Positions 1-9,563 of a DNA stretch of 64,000 nt are shown here, piece by piece. This stretch comes from Apilactobacillus kunkeei (GTDB lineage: Bacteria > Bacillota > Bacilli > Lactobacillales > Lactobacillaceae): NCBI RefSeq assembly GCF_001308195.1, contig NZ_JXDF01000018.1, positions 62,001 through 126,000 on the forward strand. The letters are read 5' to 3'. The notes below the pieces were generated by a model that was not told the origin of the DNA, ran no database searches, and saw only the letters and a list, made by a program, of their open reading frames with translations. The position numbers were made by a program, and so were the translations under genes. Numbering within the stretch: position 1 is the first letter of the stretch; each line of letters opens with the position of its first letter.

Positions 1-10
1 TACCCTCCTT
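1..10 (-). promoter_or_regulatory. Ribosome-binding site of the next S10-operon gene (rplN expected)
   Basis: The minus strand reads AAGGAGGGTA here, a strong Shine-Dalgarno lying about 35 bases beyond the rpsQ stop codon. In the conserved gene order rplN (L14) follows rpsQ, so its start codon should lie just outside the window. The identity of the missing gene is inferred from gene order only. Confidence 0.7.
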
Positions 11-45
11 CCGGTATTTACTCAGAATACGATAAAATTCTTATG

Positions 46-306
46 TTAGATAATAACAGCTTTTTCAACGATATTAACTAGACGGAAATTCTTAGTAGCT
101 GATAGCTTACGTGTTTCCATAATTTCTACAACATCGCCCATTTTAGCTTCATTGTTTTCATCATGAGCCTTGTACTTCTTTGAGTACTTAACACGTTTTC
201 CGTAAGTAGGATGTGTTTTGTAAGTTTCAACAACAACAGTGATGGTTTTGTCCATCTTGTCTGAAACAACACGGCCTCTGTAGACCTTACGCATATTACG
301 TTCCAT
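46..306 (-). CDS. rpsQ: 30S ribosomal protein S17
   Basis: Primary 16S rRNA-binding protein of the small subunit. The 86-residue product has the family core [19 protein letters not shown] followed by the HPTYGKR segment, and the usual length for Firmicutes. ATG start with GGAGG ten bases upstream. Last complete gene of the S10 operon in this window; it follows rpmC by 24 bases and is presumably co-transcribed with everything back to rpsJ. Confidence 0.97.
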   Translation of the reverse strand: MERNMRKVYRGRVVSDKMDKTITVVVETYKTHPTYGKRVKYSKKYKAHDENNEAKMGDVVEIMETRKLSATKNFRLVNIVEKAVII

Positions 307-330
307 ATTACATTGACCTCCTATCGTATT

Positions 331-525
331 CTATTTGTTTAGTTCTTGTTGACGCAAAGCAGTTTTGATACGTGCAATGTTCTTACGAACTTGCTTCAAT
401 CTTGCAGTGTTTTCCAATTGACCAGTAGCTAATTGAAAACGAAGGTTGAATAGTTCTTCTTTATAGCTTTGTTCTTTTTCATGCATTTGAGCAGTGGTTA
501 GTTCATTAATTTCTTTAGCCTTCAT
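331..525 (-). CDS. rpmC: 50S ribosomal protein L29
   Basis: Small helical-hairpin protein at the peptide exit tunnel. The reading frame could begin at a GTG at 537, but the ATG at 525 gives the family N-terminus [10 protein letters not shown] and has AGGTGG eight bases upstream, so 525 is preferred (64 residues). The start lies inside the end of rplP (11-base overlap), which points to translational coupling. Confidence 0.95.
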   Translation of the reverse strand: MKAKEINELTTAQMHEKEQSYKEELFNLRFQLATGQLENTARLKQVRKNIARIKTALRQQELNK

Positions 526-949
526 TTGATTCGCCACCTACTTCCTCACGTTTAATAATCTTTGTTCGAACAGGAAGTTTAGCTGAAGCTAAACGTAAAG
601 CTTCTAGAGCAACTTCTTCAGAAACTCCACCAACTTCGAATAGGACTTTTCCACGTTTAACTGGAGCAACCCATCCTGCTGGAGAACCTTTACCATTACC
701 CATACGAACCCCTACACCTTTTTCAGTGTATGACTTGTGAGGGAAAATCTTAATCCAAACTTTCCCACCACGCTTCATATGTCTTGTCATAGCAATACGA
801 CAAGCTTCGATTTGACGGTTAGTGATCCAATGTGAATCGATTGATTGTAAACCAAATTCACCGAATGAAACAGTGTTTCCACCCTTTGAATGACCACGTA
901 ACTTACCACGGTGTTCACGACGGAACTTAACACGTTTTGGTACTAGCAT
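515..949 (-). CDS. rplP: 50S ribosomal protein L16
   Basis: Binds 23S rRNA near the A site and helps place the tRNA acceptor arm. 144 residues, the normal length, starting [19 protein letters not shown], with the conserved central [17 protein letters not shown] and [11 protein letters not shown] segments. ATG start immediately after rpsC; its end overlaps the start of rpmC. Confidence 0.97.
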   Translation of the reverse strand: MLVPKRVKFRREHRGKLRGHSKGGNTVSFGEFGLQSIDSHWITNRQIEACRIAMTRHMKRGGKVWIKIFPHKSYTEKGVGVRMGNGKGSPAGWVAPVKRGKVLFEVGGVSEEVALEALRLASAKLPVRTKIIKREEVGGESNEG

Positions 950-951
950 GT

Positions 952-1623
952 TTATTTCCCTCCTTTATCGTTTTCTTGAGCATCGTTAACTGCTTGTGGT
1001 AAAACTTCACCACGGTAGATCCAAGTTTTTACACCAATTGATCCGTAAGTAGTGTGAGCTTCTTCCCAAGCGTAGTCGATGTCTGCTCTTAGTGTATGCA
1101 ATGGAACAGTTCCTTCAGCGTATGCTTCCACACGTGACATATCTGCACCATTTAGACGACCAGCAACTTGAGTTTTGATACCCTTAGCACCGGCACGACG
1201 AGAGCGTTGCATTGATTGACGCATTGCACGACGGAATGCTACACGGCCTTCCAATTGACGAGCAATGTTTTCACCAACAAGTTTTGCATCTAAATCAGGT
1301 TTCTTGATTTCGATGATGTTGATGTGAACTCTCTTACCTGTTAAATTGTTTAATTCTTTACGAAGATTTTCGACTTCTGATCCGCCTTTACCGATAACCA
1401 TACCTGGTTTAGCAGTGTGAATTGAAACGTTAACACGCTTTGCAGCACGTTCGATAACAACTCTTGATACGGAAGCGTCAGCGAGTCTCTTACTAATGTA
1501 TTCACGGATTTTTAGGTCTTCGTTAAGATCGTTAGCAAAGTCAGCTTTTTCAGCGTACCATTTTGCGTCCCAATCGCGAATAACTCCGACACGTAATCCA
1601 GTAGGATTTACTTTTTGACCCAC
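952..1623 (-). CDS. rpsC: 30S ribosomal protein S3
   Basis: Small-subunit head protein forming part of the mRNA entry channel. 223 residues with the N-terminal [19 protein letters not shown] signature, a KH domain around residues 40-110 containing VIGKGG, and the C-terminal S3 domain with [17 protein letters not shown]. The start codon is GTG, with GGAGGG seven bases upstream. Within the S10 operon between rplV and rplP. Confidence 0.97.
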   Translation of the reverse strand: MGQKVNPTGLRVGVIRDWDAKWYAEKADFANDLNEDLKIREYISKRLADASVSRVVIERAAKRVNVSIHTAKPGMVIGKGGSEVENLRKELNNLTGKRVHINIIEIKKPDLDAKLVGENIARQLEGRVAFRRAMRQSMQRSRRAGAKGIKTQVAGRLNGADMSRVEAYAEGTVPLHTLRADIDYAWEEAHTTYGSIGVKTWIYRGEVLPQAVNDAQENDKGGK

Positions 1624-1635
1624 GGCTAATCCCTC

Positions 1636-1983
1636 CTATTTTTCTGATACTACAACTGTGATATGACTAGTACGTTTGTTGATTGGAGAAGCAGAACCTT
1701 TTGCTCTTGGACGGAAACGTTTTAAAGTTGGTCCTTCGTTAACAAAAACTTCGCTTACTACCAAGTCTTCACGATCTAAATCAAAATTATTTTCTGCATT
1801 TGCTACAGCTGACATTAAAACTTTTGAAACAACTGGTGAAGCTCCTCTTGGAGTGAACTTCAAGATTGCAGCTGCTTCTGAAACGCTTTTACCTCTAATA
1901 AGATCAACTACAAGGCGGACCTTACGTGCGGCAATGCGAACAGTTCTAGCAGTAGCTTTTGCTGATGTAACTTGTTCAGCCAT
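1636..1983 (-). CDS. rplV: 50S ribosomal protein L22
   Basis: Exit-tunnel protein whose beta-hairpin contacts the nascent chain. 115 residues, with [18 protein letters not shown] near the N-terminus and the hairpin region [18 protein letters not shown] near the C-terminus. No insertion or deletion of the kind tied to macrolide resistance is obvious in that hairpin. ATG start. Confidence 0.97.
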   Translation of the reverse strand: MAEQVTSAKATARTVRIAARKVRLVVDLIRGKSVSEAAAILKFTPRGASPVVSKVLMSAVANAENNFDLDREDLVVSEVFVNEGPTLKRFRPRAKGSASPINKRTSHITVVVSEK

Positions 1984-1999
1984 TTGTTATCCTCCTTGC

Positions 2000-2275
2000 T
2001 TAAACAGTTTTCTTATCGTCGTTTCCATGTCCATGGAAAGTACGAGTTGGTACGAATTCACCTAGTTTGTGACCTACCATATCTTCTTGAATATATACTG
2101 GAACGTTCTTTCTTCCATCATAAACAGCGATAGTGTAGCCAATGAAACTAGGGAAGATTGTTGAACGACGTGACCATGTCTTGATTACGTCTTTCTTGTC
2201 TTGGTCTTTTTGAGCATCGATTTTCTTTAAAAGATGCTTATCGGCAAAAGGTCCCTTTTTTAAACTACGAGACAT
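2000..2275 (-). CDS. rpsS: 30S ribosomal protein S19
   Basis: Small-subunit head protein that forms a complex with S13 and contacts the A-site finger. 91 residues beginning [18 protein letters not shown], with the [20 protein letters not shown] core and the [17 protein letters not shown]-terminus. ATG start. About 60 bases separate it from rplB, the longest gap inside this part of the operon; no terminator is visible there. Confidence 0.97.
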   Translation of the reverse strand: MSRSLKKGPFADKHLLKKIDAQKDQDKKDVIKTWSRRSTIFPSFIGYTIAVYDGRKNVPVYIQEDMVGHKLGEFVPTRTFHGHGNDDKKTV

Positions 2276-2338
2276 TATGAAACCTCCTCTTCAAAATCTG
2301 TATAGGGAAGTGTATACCCGAAGGTATAACTTAGTTTA

Positions 2339-3178
2339 TTACATCTTTGATCCCTTACGACGGCGAACGATGAACTTGTTGGAACGAGCCTTCTTACTAC
2401 GAGTCTTCTTACCAACAGTCTTCTTGTGCCATGGTGATAATGGTGATGGGTAACCAACTGGAGCTTTACCTTCACCACCACCATGAGGGTGATCGTTAGG
2501 GTTCATTACAGAACCACGAACGTGTGGACGTTGGCCCTTGTAACGGTTACGACCAGCTTTACCAATGTTAACTAATGAGTGTTCTTCGTTACCAATGCTA
2601 CCAATAGTTGCACGGTTTACTGAAAGAATCATACGAACTTCACCTGATGCTAGACGAACTAGTACGTATTTTCCTTCCTTACCCAATAGTTGAGCTGAAG
2701 TACCAGCAGAACGAACTAATTGTCCACCCTTACCTGGTTTTAATTCGATATTGTGAATAACTGTACCTACAGGGATATCCTTTAATGCTAATGCATTACC
2801 TGGTTTGATATCAGCGTTTGGTCCTGATTGAACCTTGTCGCCAACTTTTAGACCCTTAGGTGCTAGAATGTATGACTTGATACCGTCAGTGTAAACAACT
2901 AACGCAATGTTAGCAGTACGGTTTGGATCGTATTCGATAGTCTTAACGATACCATCAACGTCGTCATGGTTACGCTTGAAATCAATAATACGGTATTGAT
3001 TCTTGTTACCACCACCACGGTGACGAACAGTCATATGACCATAGTTGTTACGACCAGCAGTGTGTGACTTAGGAGCCAATAATGACTTTTCAGGTTTTGA
3101 AGTAGTCAAAACACTGTAGTCAATGCTAGTCATGTTACGACGACCATTACTGGTTGCCTTGTATTTTTTAATAGCCAC
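2339..3178 (-). CDS. rplB: 50S ribosomal protein L2
   Basis: Core 23S rRNA-binding protein needed for subunit association and peptidyl transfer. 279 residues; N-terminus [18 protein letters not shown], middle [18 protein letters not shown] and the C-terminal signature [17 protein letters not shown] with the conserved histidine. GTG start supported by GGAGG eight bases upstream. Confidence 0.98.
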   Translation of the reverse strand: MAIKKYKATSNGRRNMTSIDYSVLTTSKPEKSLLAPKSHTAGRNNYGHMTVRHRGGGNKNQYRIIDFKRNHDDVDGIVKTIEYDPNRTANIALVVYTDGIKSYILAPKGLKVGDKVQSGPNADIKPGNALALKDIPVGTVIHNIELKPGKGGQLVRSAGTSAQLLGKEGKYVLVRLASGEVRMILSVNRATIGSIGNEEHSLVNIGKAGRNRYKGQRPHVRGSVMNPNDHPHGGGEGKAPVGYPSPLSPWHKKTVGKKTRSKKARSNKFIVRRRKGSKM

Positions 3179-3203
3179 GGTGTTTTCCTCCTAAATTGAT
3201 ATT

Positions 3204-3491
3204 TTATTTATTGCTAAATAAGTTAATTTCTTTTGAATCATTTGATAAAGTAACGATCGCTTTACGACGCTTCTTAGTGTAACCTGAGAAACGACCTTGG
3301 CGCTTTAGCTTACCTTTAAGATTCATAATATTTACATTTGCAACTTTAACATCAAAGATGTCTTGAATTGCGTTCTTCACTTGTGTTTTAGTTGCTCGTA
3401 AGTCAACATCAAAAGTGTATTTCTTTTCGTCCATCATAGCAGTTGATTGTTCTGTAATAACGGGACGTAGGATAATATCACGTGATTCCAT
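3204..3491 (-). CDS. rplW: 50S ribosomal protein L23
   Basis: Exit-site protein that docks trigger factor and the signal recognition particle. 95 residues beginning [20 protein letters not shown], the usual L23 start (RPVITEKS-type). Its ATG overlaps the rplD stop codon by one base (TAATG), so the two are translationally coupled. Confidence 0.96.
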   Translation of the reverse strand: MESRDIILRPVITEQSTAMMDEKKYTFDVDLRATKTQVKNAIQDIFDVKVANVNIMNLKGKLKRQGRFSGYTKKRRKAIVTLSNDSKEINLFSNK

Positions 3492-4114
3492 TATGCGAGC
3501 ACCTCCTCTACTTGAGAAAGAGCAGCCTTTGTGATGACAATCTTGTCACTGTTTACAACGCTCAATGTGTTTAAACCTTTAGCTGAAACGATTTCAACGT
3601 TCTTTAGGTTACGAGCTGATAATACAGCGTTCTTGTTGTCTTCTTCCAAGACTACTAATGTCTTAGTTGAAGCATTTAGCTTGTTTAGTGCTTCTGAGAA
3701 GTCTTTAGTCTTAGGAGCATCGAAGCTTAATGAGTCAACAACTACGAAGTTGTCGTTAGCAACCTTTTCTGATAGAACAGACTTGATAGCTAGACGGCTA
3801 ACCTTCTTTGGTAAGTGGTAGCTGTATGAACGAGGAGTTGGTCCGAAGACAATTCCACCCCCACGCCATTGTGGTGAACGGATTGAACCTTGACGAGCAC
3901 GTCCAGTACCCTTTTGACGCCATGGCTTCTTACCACCACCTCTAACAGCGCTTCTGTTCTTTACAGCGTGTGTACCTTGGCGCATTGATGCTCTTTGCAT
4001 CAAAACAACGTCAAATACAACACTGTCGTTTTGTTCGATAGCAAAGATTTCATCGTTTAATTCAACGTTTCCGTTCTTGCTACCATCTTGTTTGTATAAT
4101 GCTACGCTTGTCAT
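3491..4114 (-). CDS. rplD: 50S ribosomal protein L4
   Basis: Exit-tunnel protein and, in several bacteria, the feedback regulator of the S10 operon through its own leader RNA. 207 residues, with the extended loop [20 protein letters not shown] and [12 protein letters not shown]. Because a structured leader precedes rpsJ in this window, L4 is a natural candidate regulator here, though Firmicutes do not all use the E. coli mechanism. Confidence 0.97.
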   Translation of the reverse strand: MTSVALYKQDGSKNGNVELNDEIFAIEQNDSVVFDVVLMQRASMRQGTHAVKNRSAVRGGGKKPWRQKGTGRARQGSIRSPQWRGGGIVFGPTPRSYSYHLPKKVSRLAIKSVLSEKVANDNFVVVDSLSFDAPKTKDFSEALNKLNASTKTLVVLEEDNKNAVLSARNLKNVEIVSAKGLNTLSVVNSDKIVITKAALSQVEEVLA

Positions 4115-4131
4115 TTATGGTTCCTCCTTTC

Positions 4132-4767
4132 TTATTTTTGTGATCCGCGAGCTGCAGATTTAACAGTTAGGAATGACTTGTTGGCACCAGGAACGTTACC
4201 CTTAATTAGGATTACGTTGTTGTCAACGTCAGCCTTAACTACTTCAAGATTTTGAATAGTAACTTGCTTGTTACCCATTCTACCTGGTAATTTCATACCC
4301 TTAGTAACACGGTTGATAATTACACCAAGTGAACCAGGACGACGGTGGTATCTAGAACCGTGAGTTTCAGGACCTCTAGCTTGACCATCCTTATGAATGT
4401 TACCTTGGTAACCATGACCCTTTGTGATACCTGTTACATCTACGATGTCACCGGCTTCAAAAATGTCTGCCTTGATTTCGTCTGCTACATTGTAATCGCT
4501 AAGCTCAACATCTCTGATTTCTTTAATGAAGCGCTTAGGATTTGTATTTGCTTTTGCTACATGACCTTTTTCTGGTTTGTTACTTAAAACATCACGTTTG
4601 TCTTCGTAACCAAGTTGGATAGCGTTGTATCCATCAGTTTCAGTTGATTTAGTTTGTAGAACAACGTTTGGAGTTACATCTACAACAGTAACTGGTACTA
4701 ATTCACCGTTTTCAGTGAAAACTTGAGTCATTCCGACTTTTCTACCTAAGATTCCTTTTCTGGTCAT
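4132..4767 (-). CDS. rplC: 50S ribosomal protein L3
   Basis: One of the first proteins in large-subunit assembly, reaching to the peptidyl transferase centre. 211 residues beginning [19 protein letters not shown], with the signature [13 protein letters not shown] and the tip loop [20 protein letters not shown] start. Second gene of the S10 operon. Confidence 0.97.
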   Translation of the reverse strand: MTRKGILGRKVGMTQVFTENGELVPVTVVDVTPNVVLQTKSTETDGYNAIQLGYEDKRDVLSNKPEKGHVAKANTNPKRFIKEIRDVELSDYNVADEIKADIFEAGDIVDVTGITKGHGYQGNIHKDGQARGPETHGSRYHRRPGSLGVIINRVTKGMKLPGRMGNKQVTIQNLEVVKADVDNNVILIKGNVPGANKSFLTVKSAARGSQK

Positions 4768-4801
4768 GAGTACACCTCCGATATATTGTAATTTTGATTA
4801 A

Positions 4802-5110
4802 TTATAGTTTAATTTCGATATCAACACCGCTTGGTAAATCAAGCTTCATTAGTGAATCAACTGTTTTTGGTGTTGGGTTTAAGATGTCGATAAGACGTTT
4901 GTGAGTCAACATTTCAAATTGTTCACGTGACTTCTTAAACTTATGTGGTGAAGCTAGAACAGTATAAACAGTTCTATCTGTTGGCAATGGAATTGGACCA
5001 GAAACACTAGCACCAGTTCTTTGCGCAGTAGCCACAATCTTTTCAGCTGATTGATCTAAAGTACGGTGTTCATATGCCTTTAAACGGATACGAATCTTTT
5101 GCTTTGCCAT
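4802..5110 (-). CDS. rpsJ: 30S ribosomal protein S10 (NusE)
   Basis: Small-subunit protein and, as NusE, a transcription antitermination partner of NusB. 102 residues: [20 protein letters not shown], then [20 protein letters not shown]. First gene of the S10 operon; GAGGG lies upstream of the ATG. The 160 bases before it form a structured leader described separately. Confidence 0.98.
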   Translation of the reverse strand: MAKQKIRIRLKAYEHRTLDQSAEKIVATAQRTGASVSGPIPLPTDRTVYTVLASPHKFKKSREQFEMLTHKRLIDILNPTPKTVDSLMKLDLPSGVDIEIKL

Positions 5111-5270
5111 TATTTTCCCTCCTCGTCTGTATTTTAAATACGACTAACTCCGTGGAAATTACCGGCGCACCCTTCATGACAAAGTGGCCGGGTGTGTCGC
5201 AACCTCCCACATCAACGCTTTTCTCATATCTGCTTGAGAGCATACTAATCCCTCGAACAGGTACTTGTAT
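5111..5270 (-). promoter_or_regulatory. S10 operon leader RNA, putative autoregulatory element
   Basis: The transcribed region between the S10 promoter and rpsJ is much richer in GC than its surroundings. The block near 5165-5205 (minus-strand TGGGAGGTTGCGACACACC and the following CGGCC) is one I recognise as recurring before rpsJ in lactic acid bacteria. Two short stems are visible: CCGGC (5187-5191) with GCCGG (5162-5166), and CACCC (5190-5194) with GGGTG (5168-5172). They share two bases and cannot form together, as expected of a switch. A 12-codon open frame (5174-5212, starting MWEVATHP) overlaps the same block. Function is inferred. Confidence 0.55.
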
Positions 5271-5299
5271 ATAATACTAGATTTTCTGCGGTGTTTCAA
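5271..5299 (-). promoter_or_regulatory. S10 operon promoter
   Basis: Minus strand: -35 TTGAAA (5294-5299), 17-base spacer, -10 TATTAT (5271-5276). This is a near-consensus housekeeping promoter. The stretch 5300-5518 upstream of it holds only AT-rich sequence with A and T runs; I see no gene there. Confidence 0.85.
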
Positions 5300-5518
5300 G
5301 GGTTTTCACTCATTTTATTGAAATTATTTTTAAATTTTTTAATTCAAACTTTTTTCAAAAAATTGAAATTTTTTTATTTTTTCTTCCATATTATGTTTAT
5401 TCGATCATAAAACTAAATTATCAAATCAAATAAAAAAACAAAAAAATATTATTAAATTTATTTTTTATCTATATTTATAGAAGAAATCCCATTTTTTATG
5501 AATAATTTTTTTATGTAC

Positions 5519-5553
5519 AAAAAAAGAAGCGTTGAAATTAATCAACACTTCTT
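5519..5553 (-). terminator. fusA terminator
   Basis: On the minus strand AAGAAGTGTTGA pairs with TCAACGCTTCTT (one G-U pair) across a six-base loop and is followed by a run of T. It closes rpsL-rpsG-fusA and separates it from the S10 operon, which therefore relies on its own promoter. Confidence 0.9.
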
Positions 5554-5569
5554 AATTTAGAAACACTAA

Positions 5570-7660
5570 TTACTTGTTTCCACCGTTCTTTTCAATAATT
5601 TCTTCTTGAACTGCGGCTGGAACTGGTGAGTAGTGATCGAATGTCATTGAGAAAGTACCTCTACCTTGAGATGCTGAACGCAATGTAGTTGCGTAACCGA
5701 ACATTTCTGATAGTGGAACCATAGCATGGATTAGTTGAGCTTTGTTTCTAACTTCCATACCGTCAACGTTACCACGACGTGCAGTAACTTGTCCCATAAC
5801 ATCACCCATGTATTCTTCTGGAACCACGATATCAACTTTCATGATTGGTTCTAGGATAACTGGGCCAGCTGACTTAGCAGCATTTCTTAATGCTAATGAT
5901 GCAGCAACCTTAAATGCAGCTTCTGATGAATCGACATCATGGTAACTACCATCATATAACTTAGCCTTAACGTCAATCAATGGGTAACCAGCAAGAACAC
6001 CGTTTGCCATTGATTCTTTTAGACCTTGTTCAACTGAAGGAATGTATTCACGAGGAACAACCCCACCAACGATAGCATTTTCGAATTCGAAACCTTTACC
6101 AGTTTCATTTGGAGTAAATTCAATCCAAACGTCACCATATTGACCTTTACCACCAGATTGACGAACGAATTTACCTTGAGCCTTAGTTGGCTTAGTAAAT
6201 GCTTCTCTGTAGGCAACTTGTGGTTGACCAATAGTAGCTTCAACCTTGAATTCACGTTTCATACGGTCAACGATGATGTTCAAGTGAAGTTCACCCATTC
6301 CGGCGATAATAGTTTCACCAGTTTCGTTATCAGTTTCAGCCTTAAATGTAGGATCTTCTTCTGATAGCTTTTGTAGGGCAATGTTCATCTTGTCTTGGTC
6401 AGCTTTAGTCTTAGGTTCAACAGACACAGAAATAACTGGATCTGGGAATACCATTGATTCTAGGTGTAATGGGTGCTTTTGATCAGTTAGTGAGTCACCA
6501 GTAGTGGTGTTCTTCAAACCGATAGCGGCAGCGATATCACCAGAGAATACTTCTGGGATTTCAGTTCTATCATTTGAGTGCATTTGTAGTAAACGACCAA
6601 CACGTTCACGTTTGTCCTTAGTTGCGTTAAGAACGTATGAACCTGATTCTAGAGTACCTTGGTATACACGAATGAAAGTTAAACGACCAACGAATGGGTC
6701 AGTTGCAACCTTAAATGCTAGGGCAGCAAATGGCTTGCTGTCATCAGCCTTAAGTTCAACATCTTCACCTGATTCAGGGTCAGTAGCCTTGTATGGACGA
6801 ACATCAAGTGGTGATGGTAAGAAGTCCAATACGGCGTCCATTAACATTTGGATACCCTTGTTCTTGAATGCTGAACCAGCTAATACTGGGTAGTATTCTA
6901 GGTTAAGAGTACCTTGACGGATGGCAGCCTTGATTTCAGGTACAGAAATTTCTTCACCTTCAAGGTATTTTTCCATGATTCCGTCGTTGATGTCAGCAAG
7001 TGATTCGATTAAGTTAGCACGTGCTTCATCAGCTTTTTCTTTGTATTCGTCAGGAATATCAACGATATCGTAGTTTGAACCATTTTCATCTAGATCGTAG
7101 ATGTATGCTTTCATTTCTACTAAGTCGATAACACCTTGGAAAGTGTCTTCCTTACCGATAGGAATTTGGATAGCGTGTGCGTTAGCATCTAGACGTTCGT
7201 GTAGAGATTCTACAGAAGCTTCGAAGTCAGCACCTAGCTTATCCATCTTGTTAGCGAATACGATACGAGGAACTTCGTATTCTGAAGCTTGACGCCAAAC
7301 AGTTTCTGTTTGAGGTTCAACCCCAGCAGCAGCATCCAAGATAGTAATTGAACCATCTAGAACACGTAGTGAACGTTCAACTTCGGCAGTGAAGTCCACG
7401 TGTCCTGGTGTATCGATGATGTTGATACGAGTATCTTTCCAACGTGCAGTAGTAGCAGCTGAAGTGATAGTGATACCACGTTCTTGTTCTTGTACCATCC
7501 AGTCCATTTGTGAAGCACCATCATGAGTTTCACCAATTTTGTGGATTCTACCAGTGTAGTACAAGATACGTTCAGTAGCAGTAGTCTTACCGGCATCAAT
7601 ATGAGCAGTGATACCGATATTACGAGTTTTTTCTAATGGGAATTCACGTTTGTTAGCCAT
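5570..7660 (-). CDS. fusA: Elongation factor G
   Basis: Translocation GTPase. 696 residues, normal length. G1 motif [12 protein letters not shown] near residue 19, G2 region [10 protein letters not shown]3 DTPGHVDF, G4 [10 protein letters not shown], then domains II-V with [18 protein letters not shown] and the C-terminal domain V. ATG start. Third gene of the str operon, but a hairpin terminator lies between it and rpsG (7700-7733), so its level may be set separately. tuf is not next to it here. Confidence 0.98.
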   Translation of the reverse strand: MANKREFPLEKTRNIGITAHIDAGKTTATERILYYTGRIHKIGETHDGASQMDWMVQEQERGITITSAATTARWKDTRINIIDTPGHVDFTAEVERSLRVLDGSITILDAAAGVEPQTETVWRQASEYEVPRIVFANKMDKLGADFEASVESLHERLDANAHAIQIPIGKEDTFQGVIDLVEMKAYIYDLDENGSNYDIVDIPDEYKEKADEARANLIESLADINDGIMEKYLEGEEISVPEIKAAIRQGTLNLEYYPVLAGSAFKNKGIQMLMDAVLDFLPSPLDVRPYKATDPESGEDVELKADDSKPFAALAFKVATDPFVGRLTFIRVYQGTLESGSYVLNATKDKRERVGRLLQMHSNDRTEIPEVFSGDIAAAIGLKNTTTGDSLTDQKHPLHLESMVFPDPVISVSVEPKTKADQDKMNIALQKLSEEDPTFKAETDNETGETIIAGMGELHLNIIVDRMKREFKVEATIGQPQVAYREAFTKPTKAQGKFVRQSGGKGQYGDVWIEFTPNETGKGFEFENAIVGGVVPREYIPSVEQGLKESMANGVLAGYPLIDVKAKLYDGSYHDVDSSEAAFKVAASLALRNAAKSAGPVILEPIMKVDIVVPEEYMGDVMGQVTARRGNVDGMEVRNKAQLIHAMVPLSEMFGYATTLRSASQGRGTFSMTFDHYSPVPAAVQEEIIEKNGGNK

Positions 7661-7699
7661 TATAAAAAGTTTCTCCTCTCAAAAATAAATCTCTTTTGT

Positions 7700-7733
7700 A
7701 AAAAAGTGGCTAATATAATAACACATTAGCCAC
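7700..7733 (-). terminator. Terminator between rpsG and fusA
   Basis: Minus-strand GTGGCTAAT pairs perfectly with ATTAGCCAC over a ten-base loop and is followed by six T. It has full intrinsic-terminator form although the genes on both sides belong to the same conserved operon. A second perfect inverted repeat, GTACAAA/TTTGTAC (7744-7761), lies just upstream, right after the rpsG stop. No strong promoter for fusA alone was found in the gap, so partial read-through is likely. Confidence 0.75.
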
Positions 7734-7768
7734 TCAATTAAATGTACAAATAAGTTTGTACGTTTATT

Positions 7769-8239
7769 TTACCAACGGTAGTGAGCAAATGCACGGTTAG
7801 CTTCTGCCATCTTATGAGTGTCTTCACGTTTCTTAACTGAAGCACCTGTGTTGTTAGCAGCATCCATAAGTTCACGACCTAGGCGTTCAACCATTGTGTG
7901 TTCACCACGTAGACGTGCGTAGTTTACGATCCAACGTAAACCTAGAGTAACACGACGGTCAGGACGTACTTCGATAGGAACTTGGTAGTTTGATCCACCA
8001 ACACGACGAGCCTTAACTTCTAGTACAGGCATAACGTTGTTCATAGCTTCTTCGAATACGTCAACTGGGTCATTTCCAGTTTCTTTCTTAATAAGATCAA
8101 ATGCACCATATAAAATTTCTGATGCAGTTCCTCTCTTACCATCTAACATCAAACGGTTAATTAAGCTTGAAACCAATTTTGAGTTGTAGATTGGATCAGG
8201 AAGAACTTCACGTTTTTGAACATTTCCTTTTCTTGGCAT
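7769..8239 (-). CDS. rpsG: 30S ribosomal protein S7
   Basis: Primary organiser of the 30S head and, in E. coli, the translational repressor of the str operon. 156 residues: [35 protein letters not shown], the [13 protein letters not shown] hairpin, and the C-terminus [18 protein letters not shown] start. Lies between rpsL and fusA. Confidence 0.97.
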   Translation of the reverse strand: MPRKGNVQKREVLPDPIYNSKLVSSLINRLMLDGKRGTASEILYGAFDLIKKETGNDPVDVFEEAMNNVMPVLEVKARRVGGSNYQVPIEVRPDRRVTLGLRWIVNYARLRGEHTMVERLGRELMDAANNTGASVKKREDTHKMAEANRAFAHYRW

Positions 8240-8279
8240 TTAAAAATCCTCCTTGTTTTCTTATAGCGGAATAAATGTT

Positions 8280-8693
8280 TTAGTCTTTAGGCTTCTTAGT
8301 ACCGTATTTTGAACGACCTTGACGACGGTCAGCAACACCGGCAGTATCTAGAGCACCACGAACGATGTGGTAACGTACCCCAGGTAAATCCTTAACACGA
8401 CCACCACGAATTAAAACAACACTATGTTCTTGAAGGTTGTGACCAATACCAGGAATGTATGCAGTAACTTCAATCAAGTTTGAAAGTCTAACACGGGCGT
8501 ACTTACGTAGAGCTGAGTTAGGCTTCTTTGGAGTCATAGTACCAACACGGGTAGCTACTCCACGTTTTTGAGGAGCAGGGTTGTTAGTTTGCTTCTTCTT
8601 GTAACTGTTGTACCCATGGTTTAAAGCTGGGGCTTTTGATTTAGAACTTCTAGAATGACGACCTTTACGTACTAATTGGTTAATAGTAGGCAT
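8280..8693 (-). CDS. rpsL: 30S ribosomal protein S12
   Basis: Decoding-centre protein. 137 residues, the longer form found in lactobacilli (E. coli has 124). The two lysines whose changes give streptomycin resistance are wild type, in [11 protein letters not shown] and [13 protein letters not shown], so a susceptible ribosome is predicted. ATG start with AGGAGG upstream. First gene of the str operon. Confidence 0.98.
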   Translation of the reverse strand: MPTINQLVRKGRHSRSSKSKAPALNHGYNSYKKKQTNNPAPQKRGVATRVGTMTPKKPNSALRKYARVRLSNLIEVTAYIPGIGHNLQEHSVVLIRGGRVKDLPGVRYHIVRGALDTAGVADRRQGRSKYGTKKPKD

Positions 8694-8786
8694 CTAAAAA
8701 TTCCTCCTTCCAATAAAATTTATTTTTAAGTCCACACATCCAGGTGGTTCTTTTTTATGTAAAAGTTCACCGGATGAATAAGCACT
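8694..8786 (-). promoter_or_regulatory. rpsL leader with hairpin
   Basis: About 90 transcribed bases lie between the str promoter and rpsL. They contain the segment GAACCACCTGGATGTGTGG, in which CCAC and GTGG can pair over an eight-base loop, then an AT-rich stretch and the ribosome-binding site. I recall similar segments before rpsL in other lactobacilli, but a regulatory role is inference. Confidence 0.35.
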
Positions 8787-8791
8787 TAATA

Positions 8792-8820
8792 ATATTATCA
8801 CGACGTCTCATTTGTGTCAA
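8792..8820 (-). promoter_or_regulatory. str operon promoter
   Basis: Minus strand: consensus -35 TTGACA (8815-8820), 17-base spacer, -10 TAATAT (8792-8797). Drives rpsL-rpsG and, through partial read-through, fusA. The prepilin-peptidase gene starts 46 bases away on the other strand. Confidence 0.88.
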
Positions 8821-8865
8821 TGAAACTTAGGAATTCTTTCGTAAATAATATTGGAGGTTTTAAAT

Positions 8866-9525
8866 ATGTTTTTATTCATTTTATTTATCCTGGGTTCTTC
8901 CTTTGGATCGTTTCTCACTGCCCTATTCTATCGACTAGAACATCAAGAAAATCTACTCGGATTTTCTCATTGTGATGTCTGCAAACATCCACTAGAAGTG
9001 ATTGATTTAATCCCTATCTTCTCTTATCTACTCAATCATGGTAGATGCAGGTACTGTCATAAGACCTACTCGAGTTTCTCGTTTGTAAACGAAGTGTTCT
9101 TAGGCACAATCTTTCCATTAATATTTATTGAAACCAGAAGTATGCTGCCATTGCTTATCATTGTTTATCTTTTCTACTTAAGTCTAGAAGATATGCACAA
9201 GCAAATGGTTTCAAGTATTATTCTACACTCACTGCTATTAATTGTTTTTATTTTTGCTCTCCCCTTCTCTAGAATTTTGATATTAATGCCAATTTATTTT
9301 TTCTTCTACCTTTTAAACTACAACTATCACTTCATCGGTGAAGCAGATATCGATCTGTTTGCGATTTTGTTTCTGTTAACCGGTAATCATATTCTATTAA
9401 TTATCTTTGTAGCCAGTCTCTTTGCCTTAGTCGCCTATCCGTTTATCAAACAAGTCAGCGGTAAAATCCCGTTTATTCCATTTATATATCTATCCTATTT
9501 GATGTTTCTATGTATAAAAAAATAG
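8866..9525 (+). CDS. comC: Prepilin peptidase (type IV leader peptidase, ComC type)
   Basis: Membrane aspartyl protease that cleaves and N-methylates prepilin-like proteins such as the ComG pseudopilins of DNA uptake. 219 residues with about seven hydrophobic segments. The cytoplasmic zinc loop has two CxxC pairs (CDVC, CRYC). Candidate catalytic aspartates are in LEDMHKQ and in GEADIDLF, the latter a GxxD form of the usual GxGD. A TTG at 8851 is in frame, but the ATG at 8866 has GGAGG eight bases upstream and is preferred. Lone gene, opposite to its neighbours; its substrates are not encoded in this window. Confidence 0.85.
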   Translation: MFLFILFILGSSFGSFLTALFYRLEHQENLLGFSHCDVCKHPLEVIDLIPIFSYLLNHGRCRYCHKTYSSFSFVNEVFLGTIFPLIFIETRSMLPLLIIVYLFYLSLEDMHKQMVSSIILHSLLLIVFIFALPFSRILILMPIYFFFYLLNYNYHFIGEADIDLFAILFLLTGNHILLIIFVASLFALVAYPFIKQVSGKIPFIPFIYLSYLMFLCIKK

Positions 9526-9553
9526 CAACCGCTATTCAGCGATTGCTATTTTT
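9514..9553. terminator. Bidirectional terminator between comC and rpoC
   Basis: AAATAGCAACCGCT and AGCGATTGCTATTT form a long stem with one mismatch; an A run on the left and a T run on the right let it stop transcripts of both converging genes. Confidence 0.88.
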
Positions 9554-9563
9554 AAGTTGTAAA

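Noticed and set aside
2275-2484. Histidine-rich open frame starting [19 protein letters not shown]
   Set aside because: Shadow frame within the rplB end and the rplB-rpsS gap; the rplB frame fits a conserved protein.
5340-5518. Very AT-rich stretch as a replication origin or an insertion element
   Set aside because: No DnaA boxes, iterons, terminal repeats or transposase frame were seen; it is ordinary intergenic DNA with A and T runs.
7744-7761. GTACAAA/TTTGTAC repeat as a terminator
   Set aside because: No T run follows it on the minus strand; kept only as part of the rpsG-fusA gap description.
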